From the NCBI RefSeq assembly GCF_036010665.1, contig NZ_CP108581.1, forward strand, positions 2,833,501-2,897,500: a stretch of 64,000 bases of DNA. Reading direction: 5' to 3'. The notes beneath the pieces were generated by a model. That model saw only the letters and a program-made list of their open reading frames with translations, made no database searches and was not told the DNA's origin. The DNA is from Microbispora sp. NBC_01189. GTDB lineage: Bacteria; Actinomycetota; Actinomycetes; Streptosporangiales; Streptosporangiaceae. Numbering within the stretch: position 1 is the stretch's first letter; each line of letters opens with the position of its first letter. Positions 34,508 through 43,355 of the stretch are shown here, piece by piece. The position numbers were made by a program, and so were the translations under genes.

Positions 34508-35836
34508 ATGTCCCTTACTCCCAGAACAGGACACGGACGCGCCCACGACAGAGAGATCCTGAGGCTCGCAATCCCGGCATTCGGGGCACTCGTGGCCGAG
34601 CCGCTCTTCCTGCTCACCGACTCCGTCATCGTCGGCCACCTCCCCGATCCTGCGCTCGGCGCGCTCGGTGTGGCCAGCGCGGCACTGTCGGCTCTCGTCG
34701 GGCTGTGCGTGTTCCTCGCGTACGCCACCACGGCCGCGGTCGCGCGGAGGCTCGGGGCGGGGGACGTCAGGCAGGCGATGCGCCAGGGGATGGACGGCCT
34801 GTGGCTGGCCGCGATCATCGGCCTGGCCGTCGGTGTAGCGTGCTGGCCTCTTGCTCCGTTTATCGTACACCTGTTCGGAGCGGTGGGCCAGCTCGCTACG
34901 GGGGCGGTCACCTACCTGCGCATCAGCCTCATCGGCGTCCCCGCGATGCTGCTGGTCCTCGCCGGCACCGGCGTGCTGCGCGGGATGCAGGACACGCGCA
35001 CGCCGCTCGTGGTCTCCGTGGCGTCCTTCGCCCTGAACGGCCTGCTCAACGCCTGGTTCGTGCTCGGGCTCGGCTGGGGGCTCGCCGGGTCGGCCTGGGG
35101 CACGGTCCTCACGCAGGCCCTCGCGGCGGCGGCCTACCTCGTGATGGTCGTGCGCGCCGCCCGCGCGCAGGGCGCCTCGCTGCTACCCGACCTCGCGGGG
35201 CTGCGCGCCGCCGGATCGGCCGGGCTCGCCCTGGTCGTCCGTACGGCGTGCCTGCAGGCGGTGCTGCTCGTCGCCGCGGCGATCGCGACCCGCATGGGCG
35301 ACGAGCGGATCGCCGCGCACACGATCGCCACCCGGATCTGGACGTTCCTCGCCTTCGCCCTCGACGCCATCGCGATCGCCGGTCAGGCCATCACCGGCCG
35401 CGCGCTGGGCGCGGGAGACGCCTCGGGCACCCGCGCGGCGACCCGGCGCATGCTGATCTGGGGCGTCGTCTGCGGCGTGGTGTTCGGCGCCCTCGTGCTC
35501 GCCGCCCGGCCGCTGGTCCCGGCCCTGTTCGACGCGCGCGGCGAGGCCGCGGCCGAACTGCTGGCCGTGCTGTGGCCGGTGGCCCTCCTCCAGCCCGTCG
35601 CGGGTCTCGTGTTCGTGCTGGACGGCGTCCTGATCGGCGCCGGCGACCAGCGCTACCTCGCCCGCGCCGGGCTGTGGACGACGCTGGCCTTCCTGCCGTT
35701 CGCCATGGCCGCGGACACCCTGGTCGCCCTGTGGCTCGCGCTCGGCGCCTGGATGGCCGCCCGGCTGGTCACGCTCGGCGTCCGCGCGTACGGCACCGCC
35801 TGGATGGTCACCGGCACCTCGCGGACGGCCGGCTGA
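34508..35836 (+). CDS. MATE family (DinF-like) efflux transporter
   Basis: 442 residues with twelve predicted membrane helices in two homologous halves. Motifs are typical: IPAFGALVAEPLFLLTDSVI near the start, GVLRGMQDTRTPL in the middle and VFVLDGVLIGAGDQRYLA in the second half. Substrates are probably cationic drugs or a metabolite, exported by Na+ or H+ antiport. ATG 34508. Ends one base before the convergent ABC-transporter operon's stop, so these transcription units meet directly. Confidence 0.92.
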   Translation: MSLTPRTGHGRAHDREILRLAIPAFGALVAEPLFLLTDSVIVGHLPDPALGALGVASAALSALVGLCVFLAYATTAAVARRLGAGDVRQAMRQGMDGLWLAAIIGLAVGVACWPLAPFIVHLFGAVGQLATGAVTYLRISLIGVPAMLLVLAGTGVLRGMQDTRTPLVVSVASFALNGLLNAWFVLGLGWGLAGSAWGTVLTQALAAAAYLVMVVRAARAQGASLLPDLAGLRAAGSAGLALVVRTACLQAVLLVAAAIATRMGDERIAAHTIATRIWTFLAFALDAIAIAGQAITGRALGAGDASGTRAATRRMLIWGVVCGVVFGALVLAARPLVPALFDARGEAAAELLAVLWPVALLQPVAGLVFVLDGVLIGAGDQRYLARAGLWTTLAFLPFAMAADTLVALWLALGAWMAARLVTLGVRAYGTAWMVTGTSRTAG

Positions 35837-35837
35837 C

Positions 35838-36581
35838 TCACATGCGGCGGGCCTCCAGCACCCGCTGGAGGAACGCGCGGGTGCGGGGGTGCCGGGGCTC
35901 GGTGAAGATCTGCCCGGGCGGGCCGCTCTCCAGCAGCACGCCGCCTTCGAGAAAGCAGACCTTGTCGGCGATGTCCCGGGCGAAGCCCATCTCGTGGGTG
36001 GCCAGGATCATGGTCATCCCGGTGTCCTTGAGCTCGCGGATGATCCCCAGCACCTCGGTGACCAGCGTCGGGTCGAGCGCGGAGGTCACCTCGTCGAGCA
36101 GCAGCAGGCGCGGGCCGGTCGCGACCGCGCGGATCACGGCGACGCGCTGCTGCTGCCCGCCGGAGAGCCGGTCGGGATACTCGTCCGCCTTGTCCGCCAG
36201 CCCGAACCTGTCCAGCAGTTCGCGCGCCCGCGCCTCGGCCTCCTCCGCCCGCACGCCGTGGACCCTGCGCGGCGCGAGCGTGATGTTGTCCAGCACGGTC
36301 ATGTGCGGGAACAGGTTGTAGGCCTGGAACACCATGCCGATACGCCGGCGGACGTCGTCCGCGTCGGCCCGCGGGTCCGTGATCTCCGTTCCGTCCAGGT
36401 GGATCGCGCCGTCGTCGATCGTCTCCAGCAGGTTGACGCAGCGCAGCAGCGTCGACTTGCCCGAGCCGGACGCGCCGATCAGGCAGACCACCTCGTGCTG
36501 GGCGACCTCCAGATCGACGCCGCGCAGCACGCTCTGACGGTGGTAGTGCTTCCAGACGCCCTCGACCTTCAGCAGGCTCAC
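35838..36581 (-). CDS. Polar amino-acid ABC transporter, ATP-binding subunit
   Basis: 247 residues, GlnQ/HisP type. Walker A GASGSGKST at 36-44, Q-loop FQAYNLFPHMTVLDN, signature LSGGQQQRVAVIRAV, Walker B LLLLDEVTSALDP, H-loop ATHEMGFARDIAD. GTG 36581 overlaps the permease stop by 4 bp. Terminal gene of a three-gene importer operon (binding protein, permease, ATPase). Confidence 0.95.
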   Translation of the reverse strand: MSLLKVEGVWKHYHRQSVLRGVDLEVAQHEVVCLIGASGSGKSTLLRCVNLLETIDDGAIHLDGTEITDPRADADDVRRRIGMVFQAYNLFPHMTVLDNITLAPRRVHGVRAEEAEARARELLDRFGLADKADEYPDRLSGGQQQRVAVIRAVATGPRLLLLDEVTSALDPTLVTEVLGIIRELKDTGMTMILATHEMGFARDIADKVCFLEGGVLLESGPPGQIFTEPRHPRTRAFLQRVLEARRM

Positions 36582-37447
36582 GCGTCCCCGCCTCCCTCAC
36601 GACGCCGCGCCCGCGCGGCGAGATGGTCGGTGAACCGGGCCATCGGCACGGTCAGCGCGATGAACAGCAGCGCGGCGACCAGGTAGGGCGTGTAGTTGAA
36701 GGACATGGCGGCGTGGATCTGCGCCTGCCGCAGCGCCTCCAGCGGTCCGAGCACGGCCACCAGGGCGGTGTCCTTCTGCAGCGAGGTGAAGTCGTTGAGC
36801 AGTGGCGGGACCACCCGGCGGACGGCCTGCGGCAGCACCACGTAGCGCATCGTCTGGCCATGGGTGAGGGCCAGCGACCGGGCCGCCGCCCGCTGGCTGG
36901 GATGCACCGACTCGATCCCCGCGCGGAACACCTCCGCGACGTACGCGCCGTAGGACAGCACGAGGGCGATGATGCCGAGCGTGACCGGGTCACCCGGCGC
37001 GCCCTGCAGTTGGAGCGCCGGAACGCCGAACCCGACCAGGTAGACGAGCAGGATGGTCGGGATGCCACGGAAGACGTCCGTGTAGAGCACCGCGAGCGCG
37101 CGCAGCGGGAAGAACACCGGCGAACGCAGGCCGCGTACGAGCGCGACGACGAGCCCCAGCACCAGGATCAGCGGCTCGGCGATGAGGAAGATCTTGATGT
37201 TGAGCAGGAAGCCGCGCAGCACATCGGGCAGCGCCTCGACGAAGGCTTCGGGGCTCAAGAAGGTCTCCTGGACCCGGGGCCACCCCGGCGAGGTGGTGAT
37301 CACCACGATCAGCGTGACCACCACGACGAGCGTGGACGCGGTGGCGGCCGAGATCGACCGCCGCCCGCGGGCGCGCAGCTCCGCCTCCCGGCGGAGCTGC
37401 CGCTCGCTCTTCACCCACTCCGGCGCCGCCGCGTGCCCGTCGGTCAC
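36578..37447 (-). CDS. Polar amino-acid ABC transporter, permease
   Basis: 289 residues. One helix near residue 35-53 precedes the His/Glu/Gln-type permease core: FRGIPTILLVYLVGFGVPAL, YGAYVAEVFRAGIESVHPSQ, and the EAA-like AARSLALTHGQTMRYVVLPQ motif that contacts the ATPase. ATG 37447 overlaps the substrate-binding protein stop as ATGA. Confidence 0.94.
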   Translation of the reverse strand: MTDGHAAAPEWVKSERQLRREAELRARGRRSISAATASTLVVVVTLIVVITTSPGWPRVQETFLSPEAFVEALPDVLRGFLLNIKIFLIAEPLILVLGLVVALVRGLRSPVFFPLRALAVLYTDVFRGIPTILLVYLVGFGVPALQLQGAPGDPVTLGIIALVLSYGAYVAEVFRAGIESVHPSQRAAARSLALTHGQTMRYVVLPQAVRRVVPPLLNDFTSLQKDTALVAVLGPLEALRQAQIHAAMSFNYTPYLVAALLFIALTVPMARFTDHLAARARRREGGGDA

Positions 37448-38343
37448 TTCAGCTCCGGCGCGCCCGCTGCGGCGGTCAGCCAGTCGCCCTCGATCTTCGC
37501 CAGCTCACCGGAGCTCCGCAGCTCGCCGAGCGCCTTGTCGACGCAGCTCACCAGGGAGCTGCCCTTCTGGAACAGCAGGCCGAACTCCTCCGGCTCGCCG
37601 CCGGTCGCGGCGAACTGGCCGACGATCTTCGAGCCCTTCACCTGCGCGGCCGTGACGTAGAAGGCGGTGGGCAGGTCGACGACGATGGCGTCGATCTGCT
37701 TGTTCTTCAGCGCGGTGATCACGTCGACCTGCTGGTTGAACACGCTCGGGTCCTTGGCCGGCTGGATGACCGACCGTACGGCCTGCAGCGCGGTGGTGGC
37801 CGCCTGCACACCGATCTTGGCGTCCTTGAGATCGGCGAGGCTGGTGGCGGAGGCGTACCTGCCGCTTTCCAGGGCGACCACGCCCTGCTTGACCGTGTAG
37901 TAGCCCTGGCTGAAGTCGACGGCCTTGGCCCGCTCGGGGGTGATGGAGACCTGGTTGACGTCGAAGTCGAACTGCTTGGGGCCGGGGGCGAACGACGAGT
38001 CGAACGGCACGACCGTCCAGGCGACCTCGTCCCGGGTGAAGCCCATCTGCCCGGCCACCGCGTAGGCGACGGCGCTCTCGAATCCCTGGCCGCTGGAGGG
38101 GTCGTCGTTCTTGAACCACGGCTCGTACGCCGGCTTGTCCGTGCCGATGGTGAGCTTGCCGGGGGTGGTGAGCTTCAGGCTCTCCTTGGCGCACGCGTCG
38201 GCGCCCGTGGAGGCACCCGCCGACGTGCCCGCCGTGGAGTTCTCGGTGGAGCTCGCGGTGGTGGAGGCGTCGTTCGCCGGGGCGCAGGCGGCGGCCGCCA
38301 GCGTGAGGGCACCGGACGCCAGCAGGAGAGAGGGACGGCGCAT
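37444..38343 (-). CDS. Polar amino-acid ABC transporter, substrate-binding lipoprotein
   Basis: 299 residues. The signal peptide MRRPSLLLASGALTLAAAAC has a lipobox with Cys 20, then a Ser/Thr-rich linker and the periplasmic-binding type II domain (KLTIGTDKPAYEPWF, VAYAVAGQMGF, FDFDVNQVSITPERAKAVDF). ATG 38343 is preceded by GGAGG at five bases; the ATG at 38355 lacks a site. The exact amino acid is not determinable. Confidence 0.94.
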   Translation of the reverse strand: MRRPSLLLASGALTLAAAACAPANDASTTASSTENSTAGTSAGASTGADACAKESLKLTTPGKLTIGTDKPAYEPWFKNDDPSSGQGFESAVAYAVAGQMGFTRDEVAWTVVPFDSSFAPGPKQFDFDVNQVSITPERAKAVDFSQGYYTVKQGVVALESGRYASATSLADLKDAKIGVQAATTALQAVRSVIQPAKDPSVFNQQVDVITALKNKQIDAIVVDLPTAFYVTAAQVKGSKIVGQFAATGGEPEEFGLLFQKGSSLVSCVDKALGELRSSGELAKIEGDWLTAAAGAPELK

Positions 38344-38475
38344 CACAGCCTCCATCAGGGGGTCTTTCCACGAAATCCGTCGAAACGGATGGGATGATAC
38401 TAGCGTTCCGTAAAACCCCTCTTTACCTGGGGATATCGCGGATATCCAGGCTCCCCGGAACGGCTCGGACGACGA

Positions 38476-38507
38476 AGGGCCCCTCTCCGCGGACGGAGAA
38501 GGGCCCT
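38476..38507. terminator. Terminator downstream of rplI
   Basis: Arms agggccc / gggccct plus an inner six-base pairing (tctccg / cggaga) around a 4-nt loop, 20 bp past the rplI stop on the minus strand. Confidence 0.65.
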
Positions 38508-38526
38508 CGACGGACTGCGGCGGGGG

Positions 38527-38973
38527 TCAGCCCGCGACCACCTCGACATCGATGGTGGCGGCGACCTCCGGGTGCAGCCGGACGCTCACCTTGTGGGTGC
38601 CGACGCTCTTGATCGCGTTACCGATCTCGATGCGGCGGCGGTCGAGCTGGGGACCGCCGGCGGCCTTGACGGCGTCGGCGATGTCACCGGTCGTGACCGA
38701 GCCGAACAGCCGGCCGGACTCGCCGGCGCGGGTCTTCAGCCTGACCTTGAGCGCGCCGAGCTGGCCGGCGACCTCCTTGGCGGAGCCGAGGTCGCGAATC
38801 TCGCGGGAGGCGCGGGCCTTCTTCAGCGAGGCGACCTGCGACTCGGCGCCGCGGGTCCAGCGGATGGCGAAGCCACGCGGAATGAGGTAATTGCGGCCGT
38901 AGCCGTCCTTGACCTCGACGACGTCGCCGGGGGCGCCGAGCCCGGAGACCTCATTGGTGAGAATGAGCTTCAT
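38527..38973 (-). CDS. rplI: 50S ribosomal protein L9
   Basis: 148 residues, full length: the N-terminal [20 protein letters not shown] and conserved [14 protein letters not shown], then the long connecting helix and C-terminal domain. Last gene of rpsF-ssb-rpsR-rplI, followed by a hairpin. Confidence 0.98.
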   Translation of the reverse strand: MKLILTNEVSGLGAPGDVVEVKDGYGRNYLIPRGFAIRWTRGAESQVASLKKARASREIRDLGSAKEVAGQLGALKVRLKTRAGESGRLFGSVTTGDIADAVKAAGGPQLDRRRIEIGNAIKSVGTHKVSVRLHPEVAATIDVEVVAG

Positions 38974-38990
38974 GTCCTGGGTCTCCCTTC

Positions 38991-39227
38991 TCAGCGCGCG
39001 GTGCTCGTGTACGGCAGCAGGGCCATCTCACGAGCATTCTTGATAGCGGTGGCCACGTCGCGCTGGTGCTGGGTGCAGTTGCCCGTCACCCGGCGGGCAC
39101 GGATCTTGCCACGGTCGGAGATGAACTTCCGCAGCAGCGCCGTGTCCTTGTAGTCGACGTAGGAGATCTTGTCGTGACAGAAGAGGCAAACCTTTTTCTT
39201 CGGCTTGCGCACTGCCGGCTTCGCCAT
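38991..39227 (-). CDS. rpsR: 30S ribosomal protein S18 (zinc-type)
   Basis: 78 residues. The KVCLFCHDK and GNCTQHQRD motifs supply a Cys2/Cys-His set, so this is the zinc-binding form. The core [21 protein letters not shown] is standard. Start ATG 39227. Confidence 0.97.
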   Translation of the reverse strand: MAKPAVRKPKKKVCLFCHDKISYVDYKDTALLRKFISDRGKIRARRVTGNCTQHQRDVATAIKNAREMALLPYTSTAR

Positions 39228-39337
39228 CGTGGTGCTCCTTTCAGAGCCCCGCGTTTCGCGGGAATGGTCGCTCGGTTGTGTTTACGGTGAGGGGGACCGG
39301 AAGGCCCGGGACCGGGTCGTACCCGAAGGTCGTTTCC

Positions 39338-39859
39338 CTAGAAGGGCGGTTCGTCGCTGAAGTCGCCGCCGAAGCCGCCACCACCCTGGGGGGCGCCGCC
39401 GAAGCCGCCGCCACCACCCTGCGGAGCGGGAGCCGCGGACGCCCACGGGTCGTTGGCCGGGCCGCCGCCGCCGAAGCCGCCGCCGCCCTGGCGCGAGGTC
39501 TTGTTGACCTTCGCCGTCGCGTTGCGCAGCGAAGGGCCGACCTCGTCGACCTCGACCTCGTAGACCGTGCGCTTCTCGCCTTCCTTGGTCTCGTACGATC
39601 GCTGGCGCAGCCGTCCCTGCACGATCACCCGCATGCCGCGCTGGAGGCTCTCGGCGACGTTCTCCGCCGCCTGCCGCCAGACGTTGCAGGTGAGGAACAG
39701 GCCCTCGCCGTCTTTCCACTCGTTGGTCTGCTTGTCCAGGAACCTCGGAGTGGACGCGATGCGGAACCGGGCCACGGCCTGCCCCGTCGGGGTGAAGCGC
39801 AGCTCCGGGTCGTCGACAAGATTGCCGACAATGGTGATCTGTGTGTCGCCTGCTGCCAT
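39338..39859 (-). CDS. ssb: Single-stranded DNA-binding protein
   Basis: 173 residues: OB-fold domain ([57 protein letters not shown]) then a Gly-rich linker (about 120-160) and the acidic tip ending DEPPF that binds partner proteins. Between rpsF and rpsR as expected. Confidence 0.97.
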   Translation of the reverse strand: MAAGDTQITIVGNLVDDPELRFTPTGQAVARFRIASTPRFLDKQTNEWKDGEGLFLTCNVWRQAAENVAESLQRGMRVIVQGRLRQRSYETKEGEKRTVYEVEVDEVGPSLRNATAKVNKTSRQGGGGFGGGGPANDPWASAAPAPQGGGGGFGGAPQGGGGFGGDFSDEPPF

Positions 39860-39950
39860 CGGTCGCTTTCGCCTTCCTATCCCGCCAGCTGAGCCGTCAA
39901 GGGCTCAGAGTACGGCTCAGGCCCGACAAACCGCCGGGCTTCGGAGCCGT

Positions 39951-40241
39951 CTAGTGCAGCTCGGGGCGGATGACCTTGGTGCGGAGAATGCCCTCGTTCA
40001 GGTTGAGCTGGCGGTCCAGCTCCTTCACGGTGGCGGGCTCTGCGGTCAGGTCGACCACCGCGTAGATGCCCTCGGACTTCTTCTCGATGTCGTAGGACAG
40101 GCGGCGACGGCCCCAGACATCGACCTTCTCCACGCTTCCGCCGTCATTGCGGACGACGGCGAGGAACTGGTCGATCGACGGCTGCACGGTGCGCTCGTCG
40201 AGGGACGGGTCGAGGATGACCATCATCTCGTAGCGACGCAT
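39951..40241 (-). CDS. rpsF: 30S ribosomal protein S6
   Basis: 96 residues beginning [19 protein letters not shown], with the [20 protein letters not shown] core. First gene of the rpsF-ssb-rpsR-rplI operon, start ATG 40241. Confidence 0.98.
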   Translation of the reverse strand: MRRYEMMVILDPSLDERTVQPSIDQFLAVVRNDGGSVEKVDVWGRRRLSYDIEKKSEGIYAVVDLTAEPATVKELDRQLNLNEGILRTKVIRPELH

Positions 40242-40423
40242 GTGTTATCCAACCTCCTCTGGACTCTTGCGGTCACGACACCTTGCCGTGACAGGAGGAC
40301 CCTGCGCGATGCCGGGCGGTCAGCCGCCCGCGCTGAGTCAGACGCAGTCGAACAAGGCTATCAGCCCCTTGGCCGTGAGCCGGACGGAGAGCGAAACTGG
40401 AGGTCGGAGAGGGGGGAGGCGCG

Positions 40424-40756
40424 ATGCCACGTGTCATCGGCCGGGGAAAGAGACGCCCAGTGCGCCTGACGCTGAACACCGACGGGCGGCCGCACCCGCG
40501 GGAGAACGCGATGACGATCGCCACGCTCGCGTGTGGTCTGGTGGCGTTCGTCACCGGGTTCGTCGTGCAGGCGCACATGGTCGCGTCATGGGTCGGCGCG
40601 GCCGGGTTCTGGGGCGGCCTCTACGCGCAGTTCGTCTCGTCGACCAGCAGGCAACGAGCCCTGATCATCGTGGGGATCGTGGGGTCGTTCGTCGGCGCGG
40701 CGCTGGGGATCGCGCACGGCGGGTTCTTCCCCCGTGGGTTCACCCTGCGCAACTGA
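40424..40756 (+). CDS. Hypothetical small membrane protein
   Basis: 110 residues; a basic N-terminal 30 is followed by three hydrophobic stretches (IATLACGLVAFVTGFVV, AAGFWGGLYAQFV, ALIIVGIVGSFVGAALGIA). ATG 40424 has GGGAGG at a suitable distance. Divergent from rpsF. Function unknown. The stop codon lies in a tandem duplication. Confidence 0.7.
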   Translation: MPRVIGRGKRRPVRLTLNTDGRPHPRENAMTIATLACGLVAFVTGFVVQAHMVASWVGAAGFWGGLYAQFVSSTSRQRALIIVGIVGSFVGAALGIAHGGFFPRGFTLRN

Positions 40757-40775
40757 ACCCCGCGCAACTGAACCC
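40747..40775. repeat. 15-bp period duplication containing a stop codon
   Basis: gcgcaactgaaccc at 40747-40760 and again at 40762-40775; the first copy holds the TGA of the membrane protein gene. Confidence 0.9.
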
Positions 40776-40781
40776 AGGGGC

Positions 40782-40958
40782 TCAGCCGCCGATGTGCAGG
40801 TCGACGCCGAGGAGCACGAGGAACCACAGGAAGACGGCGATCAGGGCCTGGGCGACCTGCTTGATGAGGGTGGGGGTGATGTAGTGGTGGATCCAGGCCA
40901 CGTAGAGGCCGACGAGGATGTAGATGAGAAGGATGAAGCTGCCTAAGCGATATCTCAT
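40782..40958 (-). CDS. Hypothetical small two-helix membrane protein
   Basis: 58 residues with two hydrophobic helices (FILLIYILVGLYVAWIHHY and AQALIAVFLWFLVLLGVDL). ATG 40958 is chosen because GGGAGA lies seven bases upstream; the open frame to 41012 is longer. Lies between convergent genes. Function unknown. Confidence 0.65.
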   Translation of the reverse strand: MRYRLGSFILLIYILVGLYVAWIHHYITPTLIKQVAQALIAVFLWFLVLLGVDLHIGG

Positions 40959-41136
40959 GCTCGTCTCCCTGACGAAGTAGGATCGGCGCGCGGGTCTCAG
41001 TGCGCGTGACACGCGACTTCCCCTGCGCGCTCTCTTGAAACAGCACGCCCTCTTGAAACGCTCTTGGAGAGCGCCTACAGTTCGCCCTCCGCGTCCGGCA
41101 GCCGCTCACCAGGCACGCACGTGTTGGAGGACCTTC

Positions 41137-41925
41137 ATGGACAGCCACAGCGCCGGCCCGCGGATCGGGGCCCACGTCGACCAGGACGACCCGCTGGCGC
41201 ACGCGGCGGCCCGCGACGCCGAGGTGGCGCAGTTCTTCCTCGGCGACCCGCAGGGCTGGAAGAGCCCAGTGCTCCCGGCCACGTCCGACGCCCTGCGCGC
41301 GTCGGACGTCGACGTCTACGTCCACGCGCCGTACGTCATCAACGTGGCGACCGCGAACAACCGCATCCGCATCCCGAGCCGCAAGCTCCTGGACGCGCAC
41401 CTCAAGGCGGCGGCGTCGATCGGCGCCAAGGGGCTGGTCGTCCACGGCGGGCACGTCAACGCGGGCGACGACCCGCAGACCGGGTTCGACAACTGGCGCA
41501 AGGTCTTCGAGCGCACAGAGTGCCCGATTCCCGTCCTGATCGAGAACACCGCGGGCGGCGGCAACGCGATGGCCCGCAGGCTGGAGCGGATCGCCCGGCT
41601 GTGGGACGCCGCGACGGCGGGGGCGCCGGATCCGTCGATGGTCGGTTTCTGCCTCGACACCTGTCACTTCCACGCGGGCGGCGAGGAGCTCGCCGGGCTG
41701 GTGGAGCGGGTGAAGGCGATCACCGGCCGGATCGACCTCGTGCACTGCAACGACTCGCGGGACGCGTTCGACTCGGGCGCCGACCGGCACGCCAACCTCG
41801 GCGCCGGCCGGATCGACCCCGAGCTGATCCTCGCGGTCTGCCGCGCGGCCGGGGCGCCGATCGTGGTCGAGACGCCGTTCGAGGGTCAGGCCGAGGACAT
41901 CGCGTTCCTCCGCAAGCATCTTTAG
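41137..41925 (+). CDS. Endonuclease IV-like deoxyribonuclease / AP endonuclease family 2 protein
   Basis: 262 residues of TIM-barrel AP endonuclease 2 type: GAHVDQDD at the start, VHAPYVINVAT, VVHGGHVN, LIENTAGGGNAM, CLDTCHFHAGG and HCNDSRDAFDSGADRHANLG carry the expected metal ligands. Probably cuts abasic DNA. ATG 41137 follows GGAGG by six bases. Confidence 0.9.
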   Translation: MDSHSAGPRIGAHVDQDDPLAHAAARDAEVAQFFLGDPQGWKSPVLPATSDALRASDVDVYVHAPYVINVATANNRIRIPSRKLLDAHLKAAASIGAKGLVVHGGHVNAGDDPQTGFDNWRKVFERTECPIPVLIENTAGGGNAMARRLERIARLWDAATAGAPDPSMVGFCLDTCHFHAGGEELAGLVERVKAITGRIDLVHCNDSRDAFDSGADRHANLGAGRIDPELILAVCRAAGAPIVVETPFEGQAEDIAFLRKHL

Positions 41926-41936
41926 GGACAGGCCGT

Positions 41937-41953
41937 CCACAGCCTGTGGATAA
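41937..41953. promoter_or_regulatory. Paired DnaA-box-like sites
   Basis: TGTGGATAA at 41945-41953 is a perfect reverse TTATCCACA; the abutting cgtccaca forms an inverted partner. It sits between the endonuclease IV-like gene and a convergent GT87 gene. Confidence 0.5.
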
Positions 41954-41971
41954 ACCTGCGGATTGCGAGCC

Positions 41972-43207
41972 TCAGAAAACGGGTAGGGCTTCTTGAATGT
42001 CCTGCTCGTCCTTCGCCGGCTTCGGCCTGCGCGTGGCCCGCCAGAGTTGTACGTACGACGTCACCGCCGCGGCCAGGAAGACCAGGTTCCGGAGGGTCAG
42101 CACCACGGTGCCGGGCAGCGTGCCCTCCCAGCTGTAGTCCTGCTCCACCCAGGGATACATGATCCCGGTGAGCAGGGCGGCGACCACGACAAGCCAGGCG
42201 GCCGGCCGCTGCGTCGGGCCCGGCTCCGCGCGCCGCACCGACAGGACGACGGCGGCGACGCCGATCACCCAGACGAAGTACTGCGGCGACAGGACCCGGC
42301 TGGTGACGACCAGGAACAGCACGGTGGTGAGCGCCGCGTCGTAGTAGGACCGCGGGCTCGGGGCGGCGCGCAGCCACCACACCGCGATCAGCACGAGCGC
42401 CGCGGGCGTGGCCGCCAGGCTCACCCAGACCGCGGTGTCGACGCCGGAGCCCACGGCCTCCATCGAGCCGTGCTGGTAGGTGGTGAAGCCGTCCCACCAC
42501 CCGACGGCCCGGGCCAGCGCGAACGGCGTCGCGGCGAGCGACTCGATCTGCAGCCCCCGCTCCTGCTGGGCGGTGAGGAAGTCGAGCGCGTGCGGCAGGG
42601 TCAGGGCGGCCATGCCGCAGCCCGCCACCGCGACGACGAGGGTGGAGCCCGTGGCGGTCAGCAGTTCGCGCCACCGCCGCAGGCCGGTGAGCAGCGCCAC
42701 CGGCCACACCTTGACGATGAACCCGACGCCGATCAGCGACCCGCGCACCGCCGGGTGCGTCGAGGCCGTCAGCGCCAGCACCGCCACCAGCGTGACCATC
42801 AGGTCGTACCGGGCGATGAGCACCGGCCCGAGCAGGGCCGCGCCGATGGTCCACGCCCACGGGCCGGTGCGGCCACCGCCGTCCGGGGACCGCGAGAACC
42901 GCCACACCAGGAACAGGATCGCGAGGTCGCACAGCAGGGACAGCAGATAGAAGGCGACGTGATACTCGAACGGCAGCAGCCGGGGAAGGAGCATCGGCAG
43001 CGCCGCGAACGGCGGATACTGCCACTTGTCGTCCCCGGCGGGGAACTCCCCCCGCGCCAGGACGTCCGACCAGCCCTGGTAGAGGGAGACGTCGTTGCTG
43101 AAGGAGTCGCCGTGGCCGGTCGGGATGACCTGGGTCACGACGAGGAACAGCCCCGCCCGGGTCACCGTCCACACGAGCAGCAGAAGCCATGGCGGCCTCC
43201 TGCGCAT
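41972..43207 (-). CDS. GT87-like integral membrane glycosyltransferase
   Basis: 411 residues with about ten membrane helices. The first loop has NDVSLYQGWSDVLARGEFP and the acidic-aromatic pattern WQYPPFAALP found in GT-C/GT87 mannosyl- or arabinosyltransferases. SPQYFVWVIG near the end recurs in the next gene, making the two paralogous. ATG 43207 is supported by GGGAGG. In mycobacteria a similar gene lies next to the penicillin-binding protein, as here. The glycan acceptor is unknown. Confidence 0.75.
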   Translation of the reverse strand: MRRRPPWLLLLVWTVTRAGLFLVVTQVIPTGHGDSFSNDVSLYQGWSDVLARGEFPAGDDKWQYPPFAALPMLLPRLLPFEYHVAFYLLSLLCDLAILFLVWRFSRSPDGGGRTGPWAWTIGAALLGPVLIARYDLMVTLVAVLALTASTHPAVRGSLIGVGFIVKVWPVALLTGLRRWRELLTATGSTLVVAVAGCGMAALTLPHALDFLTAQQERGLQIESLAATPFALARAVGWWDGFTTYQHGSMEAVGSGVDTAVWVSLAATPAALVLIAVWWLRAAPSPRSYYDAALTTVLFLVVTSRVLSPQYFVWVIGVAAVVLSVRRAEPGPTQRPAAWLVVVAALLTGIMYPWVEQDYSWEGTLPGTVVLTLRNLVFLAAAVTSYVQLWRATRRPKPAKDEQDIQEALPVF

Positions 43208-43355
43208 CACCGTCTCCTCCCCGTTCGCCGCACGCTTGCGTGCGACGTTACGCGAAGCCCGCGCGTACGTCTCGCGAGGACCTCCGGCGGAGGCGCTCGA
43301 AAGAGTACGCGCGAGGGTAGGCACGGGCCGCGAAATCCGATGAAAGATTCATGGC

